From: Robertmurraya andreesenii
Lineage (GTDB): Bacteria; Bacillota; Bacilli; Bacillales; Cytobacillaceae
Assembly: GCF_030813005.1 (NCBI RefSeq)
Contig: NZ_JAUSTU010000009.1
Span: 1 to 64,000 of the forward strand
Direction: 5' to 3'
Length of the DNA: 64,000 nucleotides
Shown here: positions 7,592 through 15,099 of the stretch, one piece after another
Layout: each line of letters begins with the position of its first letter
Position numbering within the stretch: the stretch's first letter is position 1
Program-made: the position numbers and the translations under genes
Notes under the pieces: generated by a model
What the model saw: the letters and a program-made list of their open reading frames with translations, nothing else
What the model was told of the DNA's origin: nothing
The model's database searches: none

Positions 7592-9700
7592 ATGAAACAG
7601 CTAGAGATAAAAAAAGATAAACATACAACAGTCAATAGAACTGTCGAGAAGATCATTTATAATTTGATTTTTAATTACGTTAAGCATATGGTTTATGTCA
7701 TGCTGGTGGAGAAGGGCCCCCACTTCCGCTATTTATTTGTCAATGAAATGGGATTGCAGTATGCGGGCCTAACTGAACAAGCAATAGGAAAGAGAATGGA
7801 AGATGTCCTTCCGTTTGAGAGGGTTCTAGAAATAAGAAAACAGTATGAACGCGTACTTAAAACTCAAAATCCTGTAACCTATTCCGATCAAATTATGTTT
7901 CCTGATGGTAAGATGGGCTATACAGAATCTCTATTAACTCCCATAAGGGATGAGAGCAATGAAATAAAGTACATTGTTGCGGTGACAAGGGATGTTACGG
8001 AGCTCGTAATGGAAAAAAATCTCCTTATCCAGGCAGAACAGAAGTATCGCTCCATTGTAGACCATAATTTAGATGGTGTGTTTACTCTTTCATTAGAAGG
8101 GAAGATCCTTGAAGTGAATCCAGCAGGTCAGAAGCTTTCCGGTTATTCAGAGAAGCAGATGACAGGCCGCTCATTTTTTGATTTAATACCGGATGACGAT
8201 GTGGAAGACTTTAAAGAGTTATTTCATAAGACCCTACAAGGTATTTCGCTAGAATCTCTTGACTGCCGGTTCACCCATTCGAAGGGCTATAATTTCACCA
8301 TTCATTTGAAAACTGTACCGATTTTCATTGACTTAGAGATAACAGGTGTTTACGTCATAGCAAGAGATATTTCGGAGCAAGCTGACAATGCTGAAACGAT
8401 CAAATATATGGCCTTTCATGATCACCTTACAGGTCTATTTAATCGCCGTGCATTGCTGGATGATTTAGAAGAATCGATCCAAAGGCTTAAAAATTCGGGA
8501 ACCTTTGCGTTATTGTCCATTGATCTTGATCGCTTCAAATATTTAAACGACACATTAGGCCATCGGGCTGGTGACCAAATATTAATTCAGGTTGCTGATC
8601 GTTTGAGCGAATTCAGCAAGAACAATATTAAGGTGTATCGCCAAGGTGGAGATGAATTTAGTATTCTTTTCGAAGGAAGCCGACATGGTGCTGCACAGCT
8701 TGCACAGAAAATATTATCTATTTTTGCAAAATCCTTTTACCTGGACTATCAGGAGTATTTCCTATCGCCTAGCATAGGCATAAGCATGTTTCCCCATGAC
8801 GGGAAGAATGCTGAAAATATTATTAAGAATGCGGATGAAGCTTTATTTCGCGTGAAGGAAAGAGGAAAGGCGCACTACCAGTTTTATCGTACAGAAATGA
8901 ATGCCGCAGTTTCCCAAATTCTTTCACTAGAGACTCATTTGCGCAAGGCGCTGGCACGGGATGAGTTCATTCTTTATTATCAGCCCCAGGTAGACTTACA
9001 GACGGGGAATATCAATAGCTTTGAGGCGTTGATTAGGTGGAATAGCAAGGACCTTGGGATGGTGTCTCCTGGAGATTTTATTCCCCTTGCCGAGGATACA
9101 GGTTTGATTGTTCCGATTGGAAACTGGGTCATAGATACAGCCTGTAAGCAGATTAAAGAATGGTCTAAATTTGGAAACAATGGGGTAAAGATCGCCATTA
9201 ACATTTCTCCTAAGCAGTTTTTACAGCCAAAATTAGTGGAAACCATTAAAGAGGCGATCAAAAAATACAAAATAAACCCTTCGCTGCTTCAAATTGAAAT
9301 TACTGAAGGGGCTATGCAGGATACGAAAGAAACATCTCCAATCCTGAAAAGCTTGAAGGAATTGGGAATAACCATTTCTATTGATGATTTTGGGACAGGT
9401 TACTCATCTTTAAATTACATAAAGCAATTTCCAATTGATGTTCTCAAAATTGATCAGTCCTTTGTCCGGGATGTGATGAATAGTGACAAAGATGCTGCGA
9501 TCACGACGACGATTATTCACTTAGGTAATAGTCTCGGCTTTGAGGTGGTAGCTGAAGGGATTGAAGAGAAGGAGCAGGTCAATTTTCTTAAGGCTGCAAA
9601 TTGCCAAAAGGGCCAGGGGTTTTTATTTTCGAGACCGATTCCTGCTCAAGATGTTGAACGATTGATCTTTAACAATAAGGTAAGGCTTGTCTTAGAATAA
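7592..9700 (+). CDS. PAS-PAS-GGDEF-EAL signalling protein
   Basis: A 702-residue cytoplasmic protein with two PAS sensor domains (about 30-150 and 155-270), a diguanylate cyclase domain (about 280-440) with an intact GGDEF at residues 352-356, and a phosphodiesterase domain (about 455-695) with EAL at 478-480. The EAL domain also keeps the DDFGTGYSSLNYIKQFP and EGIE signatures. Both catalytic motifs look complete, so it could make or degrade cyclic di-GMP depending on the PAS input. No membrane segment is evident. The ATG at 7592 follows GAGG at an 8-base spacer; an upstream TTG at 7556 is possible but its ribosome site is too close. B. subtilis has the EAL-like YkuI near this position. Confidence 0.88.
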   Translation: MKQLEIKKDKHTTVNRTVEKIIYNLIFNYVKHMVYVMLVEKGPHFRYLFVNEMGLQYAGLTEQAIGKRMEDVLPFERVLEIRKQYERVLKTQNPVTYSDQIMFPDGKMGYTESLLTPIRDESNEIKYIVAVTRDVTELVMEKNLLIQAEQKYRSIVDHNLDGVFTLSLEGKILEVNPAGQKLSGYSEKQMTGRSFFDLIPDDDVEDFKELFHKTLQGISLESLDCRFTHSKGYNFTIHLKTVPIFIDLEITGVYVIARDISEQADNAETIKYMAFHDHLTGLFNRRALLDDLEESIQRLKNSGTFALLSIDLDRFKYLNDTLGHRAGDQILIQVADRLSEFSKNNIKVYRQGGDEFSILFEGSRHGAAQLAQKILSIFAKSFYLDYQEYFLSPSIGISMFPHDGKNAENIIKNADEALFRVKERGKAHYQFYRTEMNAAVSQILSLETHLRKALARDEFILYYQPQVDLQTGNINSFEALIRWNSKDLGMVSPGDFIPLAEDTGLIVPIGNWVIDTACKQIKEWSKFGNNGVKIAINISPKQFLQPKLVETIKEAIKKYKINPSLLQIEITEGAMQDTKETSPILKSLKELGITISIDDFGTGYSSLNYIKQFPIDVLKIDQSFVRDVMNSDKDAAITTTIIHLGNSLGFEVVAEGIEEKEQVNFLKAANCQKGQGFLFSRPIPAQDVERLIFNNKVRLVLE

Positions 9701-9757
9701 ATTGCTGCATAGGTTCAATGCGCATAACAATCCTAGCAAACAAACTTTCTAAAATAG

Positions 9758-9785
9758 GAAAAAGCAGCTATTCGGCTGCTTTTTC
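9758..9785. terminator. Bidirectional terminator
   Basis: GAAAAAGCAGC (9758-9768) and GCTGCTTTTTC (9775-9785) form a perfect stem that serves both the GGDEF-EAL gene and the convergent ykuE. The ykuE stop codon lies in the loop. Confidence 0.75.
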
Positions 9786-10649
9786 TTGTTTTAACGTAAA
9801 AACGGTTAGTTCAGGTACTGAAAGAAATCGGAACGGTAAGCGGGTAGTGCCTAATCCACGATTCACATACAGTGTTAGCGGATTCGTACTCCCGATTCTA
9901 TAGAATCCCTCAAAATATTTTTCGGCAAAGGGGGGCTTAACAAGCGCTCCAATAAAAGGAAGTTGGATTTGTCCACCATGGCTATGCCCGCTTAATTGTA
10001 CTTGTATATTAAAGTTCGTTGCGTAATCTGCTAAGTCTGGAGCGTGCGAAAGGAGAATTTTATAGGCATCGTCAGGGACTTCCGAAATAGCTGCTTGGAG
10101 ATCAGGCCTTCCGAGCATGGCATCATCAATACCGATGACATATATATGTTCTTTTTCGTTCATTTGAATGCGAGTTGATTCGTTTAAGAGAAGGGTAAAT
10201 CCAGCTTTCTCAATTATATCTCGGTAGAGGTCTGTTCCATATCCGCCATGGTCGTGATTGCCATACACAGCAAACTTGCCAAAAGGGGCATGCAATTTTT
10301 TTAGGATCGAAATGGTCTGATCGATTTCACGGTACTGGTTGGGTGCATCAAGCAAATCACCTGTAAAAAAAAGAATATCAGGCTGTATTGAGTTGATTTT
10401 TTCTACTAATTTAGCTAACTGCTCTAACGTATATTGAAAACCTAAATGGGTATCACTAAATTGAACGATCTTGAATTCGTCAAAGCTGGATGGAATATTA
10501 GAGTGCACGAGCTTATGATTATTGATTTTTAATAGAATCGGTTCAATTTTTCCTGCATAAACATATCCTCCAGTTGACACACCTAATGTTGTCAAAATCG
10601 TTCCCATAAATCTTTTTAGGAACGATCTTCTTGAAACCTTTTTTGGCAT
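9768..10649 (-). CDS. ykuE: Tat-exported metallophosphoesterase YkuE
   Basis: A 293-residue calcineurin-like phosphoesterase. The N-terminus MPKKVSRRSFLKRFMG is a twin-arginine signal (Arg7-Arg8) followed by a hydrophobic stretch, so export in folded form is expected; B. subtilis YkuE is a known Tat substrate that attaches to the cell wall. Metal-ligand motifs are FSDTHLGF, FFTGDLLDA, YGNHDHGGYG, LLSHAPD and LSGHSHGGQIQ, the complete set for a dinuclear centre. The natural substrate is unknown. GGGAG lies just upstream of the ATG at 10649; a TTG four codons earlier is less likely. Confidence 0.85.
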   Translation of the reverse strand: MPKKVSRRSFLKRFMGTILTTLGVSTGGYVYAGKIEPILLKINNHKLVHSNIPSSFDEFKIVQFSDTHLGFQYTLEQLAKLVEKINSIQPDILFFTGDLLDAPNQYREIDQTISILKKLHAPFGKFAVYGNHDHGGYGTDLYRDIIEKAGFTLLLNESTRIQMNEKEHIYVIGIDDAMLGRPDLQAAISEVPDDAYKILLSHAPDLADYATNFNIQVQLSGHSHGGQIQLPFIGALVKPPFAEKYFEGFYRIGSTNPLTLYVNRGLGTTRLPFRFLSVPELTVFTLKQEKAAE

Positions 10650-10781
10650 TGCCTCTCCCAACCTATCTTCTATTTATTTTCCCATTTACCTTCTTAATAC
10701 TAACAAAGATCGTCGTGAAAAAGAAGGTGGAACTCGATATCAATTTCGTTAATTTTTGTATGAAGATTCTAACAATTATGC

Positions 10782-10812
10782 TACAATCATAAATGAATGG
10801 TCATTCATTTAT
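10782..10812 (+). promoter_or_regulatory. fadH promoter -10 and FadR-like palindromic operator
   Basis: TACAAT (10782-10787) is followed at 10789-10812 by a perfect palindrome, ATAAATGAATG-GT-CATTCATTTAT. Its TGAATG/CATTCA half-sites are those of the TetR-family fatty-acid regulator FadR of Bacillus, but the spacing is two bases rather than the usual wider gap. The site covers the expected transcript start, a classic repressor position. The -35 is weak. Confidence 0.6.
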
Positions 10813-10828
10813 AAAGGGGGAACACGTT

Positions 10829-11593
10829 ATGAAGGACAAAGTTGTCATTGTGACAGGCGGCTCTAGTGGGATGGGGAAGCATATGGCCAAGCGATTTGCT
10901 AAAGCAGGAGCAAAAGTGGTCATTACAGGAAGAGATAAAGAAAGACTGGAAGAAGCAAAAAAAGAGATCGAGGTTTCACCGGATTCTGTTCTCACGATAC
11001 AAATGGATGTTAGAGAAATTGATCATGTGAAGCATATGGTCGCAGAAACCGATAAGGCATATGGTAGAATCGACTTTCTCGTTAACAATGCTGCAGGCAA
11101 CTTCATTTGCCCTGCCGAAGAGCTTTCTGTTAATGGCTGGAATTCCGTTATCAATATCGTCTTAAATGGTACATTCTACTGCAGCAGTGAGGTAGGAAAG
11201 TATTGGATTGAGAAGGGCATAAAGGGGAGCATCACGAATATGGTCGCTACATATGCATGGGATGCGGGTCCGGGTGTGGTCCATTCCGCCGCTGCAAAGG
11301 CCGGAGTTTTATCATTAACAAGAACCTTGGCAGTTGAGTGGGGAAGGAAATATGGGATTCGAGTAAATGCCATTGCTCCTGGTCCAATTGAAAGAACAGG
11401 TGGTGCGGGGAAACTTTGGGAATCTGAAGAAGCGGCAAAGAGAACAATAGCTAGTGTTCCCCTTGGACGCCTTGGAACACCTGAAGAAATTGCTGAGCTC
11501 AGCTATTTTCTTTTCTCTGATCATGCTGCCTATATAAATGGAGAATGCATTACCATGGACGGCGGTGCATGGCTGAACCAATATCCATTTTAA
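10829..11593 (+). CDS. fadH: 2,4-dienoyl-CoA reductase FadH (short-chain dehydrogenase)
   Basis: A 254-residue SDR enzyme that reduces 2,4-dienoyl-CoA esters during beta-oxidation of unsaturated fatty acids. The cofactor motif is GGSSGMGKHMA, and NNAAGNF is the SDR NNAG element. The active-site Tyr-x-x-x-Lys is atypical: the family region reads ATYAWDAGPGVVHSAAAKAGV, as in peroxisomal-type dienoyl-CoA reductases, which lack the classical Tyr. The length equals B. subtilis YkuF. The ATG at 10829 follows AAAGGGGGA; an earlier in-frame ATG would lie inside the operator. Regulation by fatty-acyl-CoA through a FadR-type repressor is suggested by the palindrome. Confidence 0.85.
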   Translation: MKDKVVIVTGGSSGMGKHMAKRFAKAGAKVVITGRDKERLEEAKKEIEVSPDSVLTIQMDVREIDHVKHMVAETDKAYGRIDFLVNNAAGNFICPAEELSVNGWNSVINIVLNGTFYCSSEVGKYWIEKGIKGSITNMVATYAWDAGPGVVHSAAAKAGVLSLTRTLAVEWGRKYGIRVNAIAPGPIERTGGAGKLWESEEAAKRTIASVPLGRLGTPEEIAELSYFLFSDHAAYINGECITMDGGAWLNQYPF

Positions 11594-11595
11594 AA

Positions 11596-11712
11596 AGCTG
11601 TGTTAATTTTAGCCTTATACGCCTACGTGAACGGGTTTTATTCGGTACGAATAACGTAGAGAATGTAGACGTATGAGGCGGTATACTAATCAAAAAACCT
11701 ACTATAACAGAG
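11596..11712 (+). repeat. Covarying palindromic repeat, copy 2
   Basis: The outer arms are at 11612-11628 and 11663-11679. The 34-base core, GAACGGGTTTT-ATTCG-GTA-CGAAT-AACGTAGAGA, is identical to that of copy 1. The outer stem differs from copy 1 and is partly decayed: two G-T pairs and one C-A mismatch. The left end AGCTGTGTTAA matches copy 3, but about 14 bases of the left flank are missing; ATAACAG near 11704-11710 resembles the right end of copy 3. Confidence 0.8.
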
Positions 11713-11765
11713 TCTCTAAAAAAAGAGGTAGGTTGTAAATCACATTGCCTTTGCGAAAATATTAA

Positions 11766-11788
11766 AGAGGCCTCGTACTCAGGCCTCT
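11766..11788 (-). terminator. Terminator of the redox-protein gene
   Basis: AGAGGCCT (11766-11773) pairs with AGGCCTCT (11781-11788). In the minus direction a T-rich TTTAATATTTT follows. It overlaps the stop codon. Confidence 0.6.
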
Positions 11789-12029
11789 ATGATTCTATAT
11801 TTAATATTTCTTTCAATCTTTCTATTTCAAACCCGGTAACAACCTGTTCGTTATTAATAACAAATGTGGGCGTGGAGTAAGAATTGTATTGGTGAATGAG
11901 TTCATCACGTGCCTTCTGATCTCGTTTTATATTCTTTAGTTCAAAGGAAAACCCGTATTCTGTTAGGAAACGTTTGGCGATTTCACAAGGTGGACAATCG
12001 GGCTGGGTATAAATAATAATTTGCGTCAA
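11787..12029 (-). CDS. Glutaredoxin-like (NrdH-type) thiol-disulfide protein
   Basis: An 80-residue thioredoxin-fold protein with the CPPC redox motif in YTQPDCPPCEIAKRFL, a cis-Pro site in STPTFVINNEQVVTGF, and the short length of NrdH/glutaredoxin proteins. Its partner is unknown; no ribonucleotide reductase gene is nearby. The start is a TTG at 12029 with AGGAGG eight bases upstream; an ATG further out would overlap the preceding gene and lacks a ribosome site. It lies 28 bases downstream of the MBL-fold gene and is probably co-transcribed with it. Confidence 0.75.
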   Translation of the reverse strand: MTQIIIYTQPDCPPCEIAKRFLTEYGFSFELKNIKRDQKARDELIHQYNSYSTPTFVINNEQVVTGFEIERLKEILNIES

Positions 12030-12057
12030 GATTTCTTCCTCCTGTTGTTTTTTCAAG

Positions 12058-13008
12058 CTATTTTTGTTTGTGAAGATAATCAATGAGTCCCATGGAGCAA
12101 ACCTCTAGATCAAGCCGTAATACTTCAAAAACATCATGGTTTTCTGGTACTCCCTGTTCACGAAGGTTTGCATATATTTTCTGCAACAGTTCCTCTCCTG
12201 TAAGCTGCATTTGCTGTTCAGGTGTCTGACCAGCTGCATAGCCATTTCTGGCAGCCTGGACAAATTCCCCGATCCAATAGGATACCTGTTTATATACTTC
12301 TGATGGATGATTTGAAACTCCATAATGTCCAAAAAAGATATAACTTAGGTTGAGACTTTTATATAATTCGATGGACTGAAGCATTTTACCAGGATCAAAT
12401 TGATTCGGTGAGGTGGATGGGAGATAGAATTCGATGTCTTCTGGAATTAGCGTAGCATATCGAATCCCGACCGTATCCCCCGTAAACATCCCATTGACCT
12501 TCGGATGATAAATACTGAAATGATGGTTTGCATGCCCTGGGGTATCATAGAATGTTAAGGTGCAATCCGCGCTAATGGTTAACTCATCCTGATCATTCAT
12601 GGCTATGAGCCGTTCAGCAGGAATCGGGAGAATCGGATCAAATAAGGAATCAAATTTTTCACCATAGACAGCCCTTGCTCCTGCAATCAATCTTGAAGGA
12701 TCCGATAGATGTCTGAAGCCTTTGGGGTGAACGATGATTTTAGCATTTGGACACTGCTGTAATAATAGACCTGCTCCACCCGCATGGTCAAGGTGAATAT
12801 GTGTGACGATTATGTATTTTAAATCCTCAAGGGTATATCCCAATTCCTTCAAACCATCAATAATAAATGGAACAGAGGGGCTTGCACTCGTTTCGATAAG
12901 CGTCAATTCAGCTTCTGTAAGGACATAGGCACCTGTTCTCTCTTTCATACCTAAATCAAAACCATCAATCAAGTAGATGTTTTCCATGAGCTTTTCTACG
13001 TTTTTCAA
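12058..13008 (-). CDS. MBL-fold metallo-hydrolase
   Basis: A 316-residue metallo-beta-lactamase-fold hydrolase. The metal-binding THIHLDHAGG lies near residue 70, DTPGHANHHFSIY provides the second His set, TGDTVGIRY the bridging Asp, and FGHYG a late His. The C-terminal extension is all-helical, as in several putative glyoxalase II-like or lactonase families. The substrate cannot be assigned. The start is a TTG at 13008 with GGAGG seven bases upstream. It probably forms a two-gene operon with the glutaredoxin-like gene, so a thiol-linked substrate is conceivable but unproven. Confidence 0.75.
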   Translation of the reverse strand: MKNVEKLMENIYLIDGFDLGMKERTGAYVLTEAELTLIETSASPSVPFIIDGLKELGYTLEDLKYIIVTHIHLDHAGGAGLLLQQCPNAKIIVHPKGFRHLSDPSRLIAGARAVYGEKFDSLFDPILPIPAERLIAMNDQDELTISADCTLTFYDTPGHANHHFSIYHPKVNGMFTGDTVGIRYATLIPEDIEFYLPSTSPNQFDPGKMLQSIELYKSLNLSYIFFGHYGVSNHPSEVYKQVSYWIGEFVQAARNGYAAGQTPEQQMQLTGEELLQKIYANLREQGVPENHDVFEVLRLDLEVCSMGLIDYLHKQK

Positions 13009-13074
13009 AAAAAAACCTCCTTTTTTACAGCTTTTTCTTGTAAAAATCTTATGTCTTATTTTATTCTGTTAATA

Positions 13075-13176
13075 TTGACATGTAAAGGTTTCGGCTTGAA
13101 TATTCAGAAATTAATCCATGTGGATAGAAACATGTCAAAAGAGAAACCTAAGTGTATAGTGTTCGTATACTTGGTT
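13075..13176 (+). other. Structured region upstream of ykuJ
   Basis: TTGACATGT (13075-13083) is complementary to ACATGTCAA (13130-13138), and AGGTTTC (13086-13092) to GAAACCT (13143-13149). The two pairings interlock in pseudoknot order. A further imperfect hairpin spans about 13147-13176. TTGACA may also be a -35 element, so the region could hold promoter or leader-RNA signals. Confidence 0.35.
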
Positions 13177-13198
13177 TTGTTTGGAAAGGAGAGGGAAC

Positions 13199-13435
13199 AT
13201 GTCACAACTTCAAGGAATTATCACTCGTTTAAAAAGCCTTCAAGAGCAAGGAAGCGGAGGAGAGTCAGCTCAGCGCTTTTTTGAAGTGAATGGTGAAAGA
13301 AAGTGCCAGGTTACATACCACCCTAAGACAGAAACTTTTGAGTTAGAGGTATATAACGACAAAGATAAGCCCAAGCGTTATCAATTTGATAATATTGACA
13401 TGATTACGATTGAGATTTTTGATTTGATTCAATAA
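13199..13435 (+). CDS. ykuJ: YkuJ family protein (DUF1797)
   Basis: A 78-residue cytoplasmic protein of unknown function, conserved in Bacillales and recognisable by RFFEVNGERKCQVTYHPKTETFELEVY and the C-terminal DNIDMITIEIFDL. The fold is small alpha/beta. The ATG at 13199 follows AAAGGAGAGGG. Its position before darB and ccpC matches B. subtilis, although ykuK and ykzF are absent. Confidence 0.85.
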   Translation: MSQLQGIITRLKSLQEQGSGGESAQRFFEVNGERKCQVTYHPKTETFELEVYNDKDKPKRYQFDNIDMITIEIFDLIQ

Positions 13436-13451
13436 CGATTTTTTTGCGACG

Positions 13452-13475
13452 AAGGAGACCAAGCATGGTCTCCTT
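13452..13475. other. Hairpin without T-run after ykuJ
   Basis: AAGGAGACC and GGTCTCCTT form a perfect 9-bp stem with a 6-base loop. It is preceded by T residues and followed by A residues, so termination in either direction is doubtful. It could protect the ykuJ mRNA 3' end. Confidence 0.4.
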
Positions 13476-13616
13476 AAAAAATGTGCTCCAAGTCAAAGCA
13501 AGTCGAAGATACCGTTTTTCACCATTTCTGAATTCGAGGGGATTTATTAAAAGCATCCCATAAGAAACTGTGATAAAATATAGTTGAATGAAAACATATA
13601 TGGGGAGATTTCGACT

Positions 13617-14057
13617 ATGATAAGTCTTCACAGTGGAGAGTTTTTGGAACTGAATATTAAGGAATTAATGATCCCTTCAGAACGAGTTGCACATGTACAG
13701 ATAAAGAATAGTTTAGAACATGCCTTATTGGTTTTAACCCGTAGTGGTTATACGGCGATACCAGTACTGGATCCAGGGTACAGATTGCATGGTCTTATCA
13801 GTACCCCTTTAATTATGGACGCCATTCTTGGAATCGAAAGAATTGAGTTCGAAAAATTAGAGGAACAGCCAGTTGAAAAAGTCATGAATCAAGAAATTCC
13901 TAGAATTCAAATAGATGCGGACTTTAAAACATGCCTAAATCTTTTAATCGATCATCCTTTTCTTTGCGTTGAAAATGCGGAAGGTTTTTTTGAAGGAATT
14001 TTAACAAGAAGATCTGTTCTTGTACAAATGAAAAACTGGCTCCCAAGTAAAGATTGA
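13617..14057 (+). CDS. darB: CBS-domain c-di-AMP-binding protein DarB (CbpB/YkuL)
   Basis: A 146-residue protein of two CBS motifs forming one Bateman module, strongly matching YkuL: VAHVQIKNSLEHALLVLTRSGYTAIPVLDPGYRLHGLIS and RIEFEKLEEQPVEKVM. In B. subtilis the protein binds cyclic di-AMP; in its free form it stimulates the (p)ppGpp synthetase Rel and pyruvate carboxylase. A pyruvate carboxylase gene lies at 44252-47692. The ATG at 13617 follows GGGGAG. A terminator follows directly, so it is transcribed alone or ends a short unit. Confidence 0.88.
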   Translation: MISLHSGEFLELNIKELMIPSERVAHVQIKNSLEHALLVLTRSGYTAIPVLDPGYRLHGLISTPLIMDAILGIERIEFEKLEEQPVEKVMNQEIPRIQIDADFKTCLNLLIDHPFLCVENAEGFFEGILTRRSVLVQMKNWLPSKD

Positions 14058-14062
14058 TGAAA

Positions 14063-14092
14063 GCCTCCTACAATTTAGGAGGCTCAATTTTT
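14063..14092 (+). terminator. Terminator of darB
   Basis: GCCTCCTA (14063-14070) pairs with TAGGAGGC (14076-14083), followed by TCAATTTTT. Confidence 0.8.
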
Positions 14093-14124
14093 CGATTAAA
14101 TTAACTTAAGGAGAAGGTGGTTCG

Positions 14125-15009
14125 TTGTCATCTTTATCTACCTTTCATCTTTTGTCCGTTTTAGCATCTGAAATGAATATGCGCAAAGCGGCGGAAAGAT
14201 TATTTGTTTCGCAGCCTGCTCTGAGTCAACGCCTTCAATCGATTGAAGCGGAATGGGGTACGAAGCTCTTCATCCGTTCGCAAAAGGGGTTAACCCTTAC
14301 TCCTGCCGGGGAGATCGTTGTTAAGTTTGTGAATGAGGTACTTGACAAGGAAGAGAAGGTTAAAGAAGCCATTAGTGCAATGAATTCAGAGGTCTATGGG
14401 ACGTTGAAAATCGCTGTAGCCTCGATCGTAGGTCAAAATTGGCTTCCGAAGGTACTGAAGAAATTTGTTGAACGTTATCCTCATGCCAAGATCTCATTGG
14501 TCACTGGTTGGAGCAGTGAGATTTTGCGGTCACTTTATGAGGATCATGTTCATATTGGAATCATCCGTGGAACCCCGGATTGGAAGGGGGTAAAAATTCA
14601 CTTGTTCGAAGACCATCTTTTTATGGTGGATAAAGAAATAACTTCGCCAGAACAGGTGCTTGAAACGGATCGACCCTTTATTCAATTTAAAAGTGATTCC
14701 AATTATTATCAGGAAATTCAAGACTGGTGGCATCGGCAGTTTAAGGCGTTGCCTAAGAGAACCATTGTCGTTGATCAAATCGAAACCTGCAAACAAATGG
14801 CCTTCAATGGTATAGGCTACGCGATTCTACCGGCTATAACCCTCAATGGTGGGGAACAGGATATTTTCAAAATTCCCTTGCTTGATGAAAACGATGAGCC
14901 GCTGAAGAGAGATACCTGGTTACTGGGCTATGAGTCGGCTTTTCAGCTTAAGCATGTCCAAGCTTTTGTAAGCTTAATTAAGGAGCATATTAAGGGAGAA
15001 AGAAAATAG
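14125..15009 (+). CDS. ccpC: LysR-type regulator CcpC
   Basis: A 294-residue LysR-family transcription factor: an N-terminal winged helix-turn-helix (NMRKAAERLFVSQPALSQRLQ) and a C-terminal co-inducer domain (from about residue 90). It matches CcpC, the citrate-responsive repressor of citB and citZ, in long blocks such as IAVASIVGQNWLPKVLKKF, SGEI-type SLYEDHVHIGIIRG and IETCKQMAFNGIGYAILP. It therefore links carbon status to the TCA cycle. The start is a TTG at 14125 with AAGGAGAAGG upstream. It is followed by dapH after 90 bases. Confidence 0.88.
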   Translation: MSSLSTFHLLSVLASEMNMRKAAERLFVSQPALSQRLQSIEAEWGTKLFIRSQKGLTLTPAGEIVVKFVNEVLDKEEKVKEAISAMNSEVYGTLKIAVASIVGQNWLPKVLKKFVERYPHAKISLVTGWSSEILRSLYEDHVHIGIIRGTPDWKGVKIHLFEDHLFMVDKEITSPEQVLETDRPFIQFKSDSNYYQEIQDWWHRQFKALPKRTIVVDQIETCKQMAFNGIGYAILPAITLNGGEQDIFKIPLLDENDEPLKRDTWLLGYESAFQLKHVQAFVSLIKEHIKGERK

Positions 15010-15099
15010 TTATTGCTTTTTACTCCCTTTTTGAAAAAGAAGATCTCAGAATGTACATAATAACAGCATCCAAGCTTTTTAGGGGGTATTATAAGTAAG

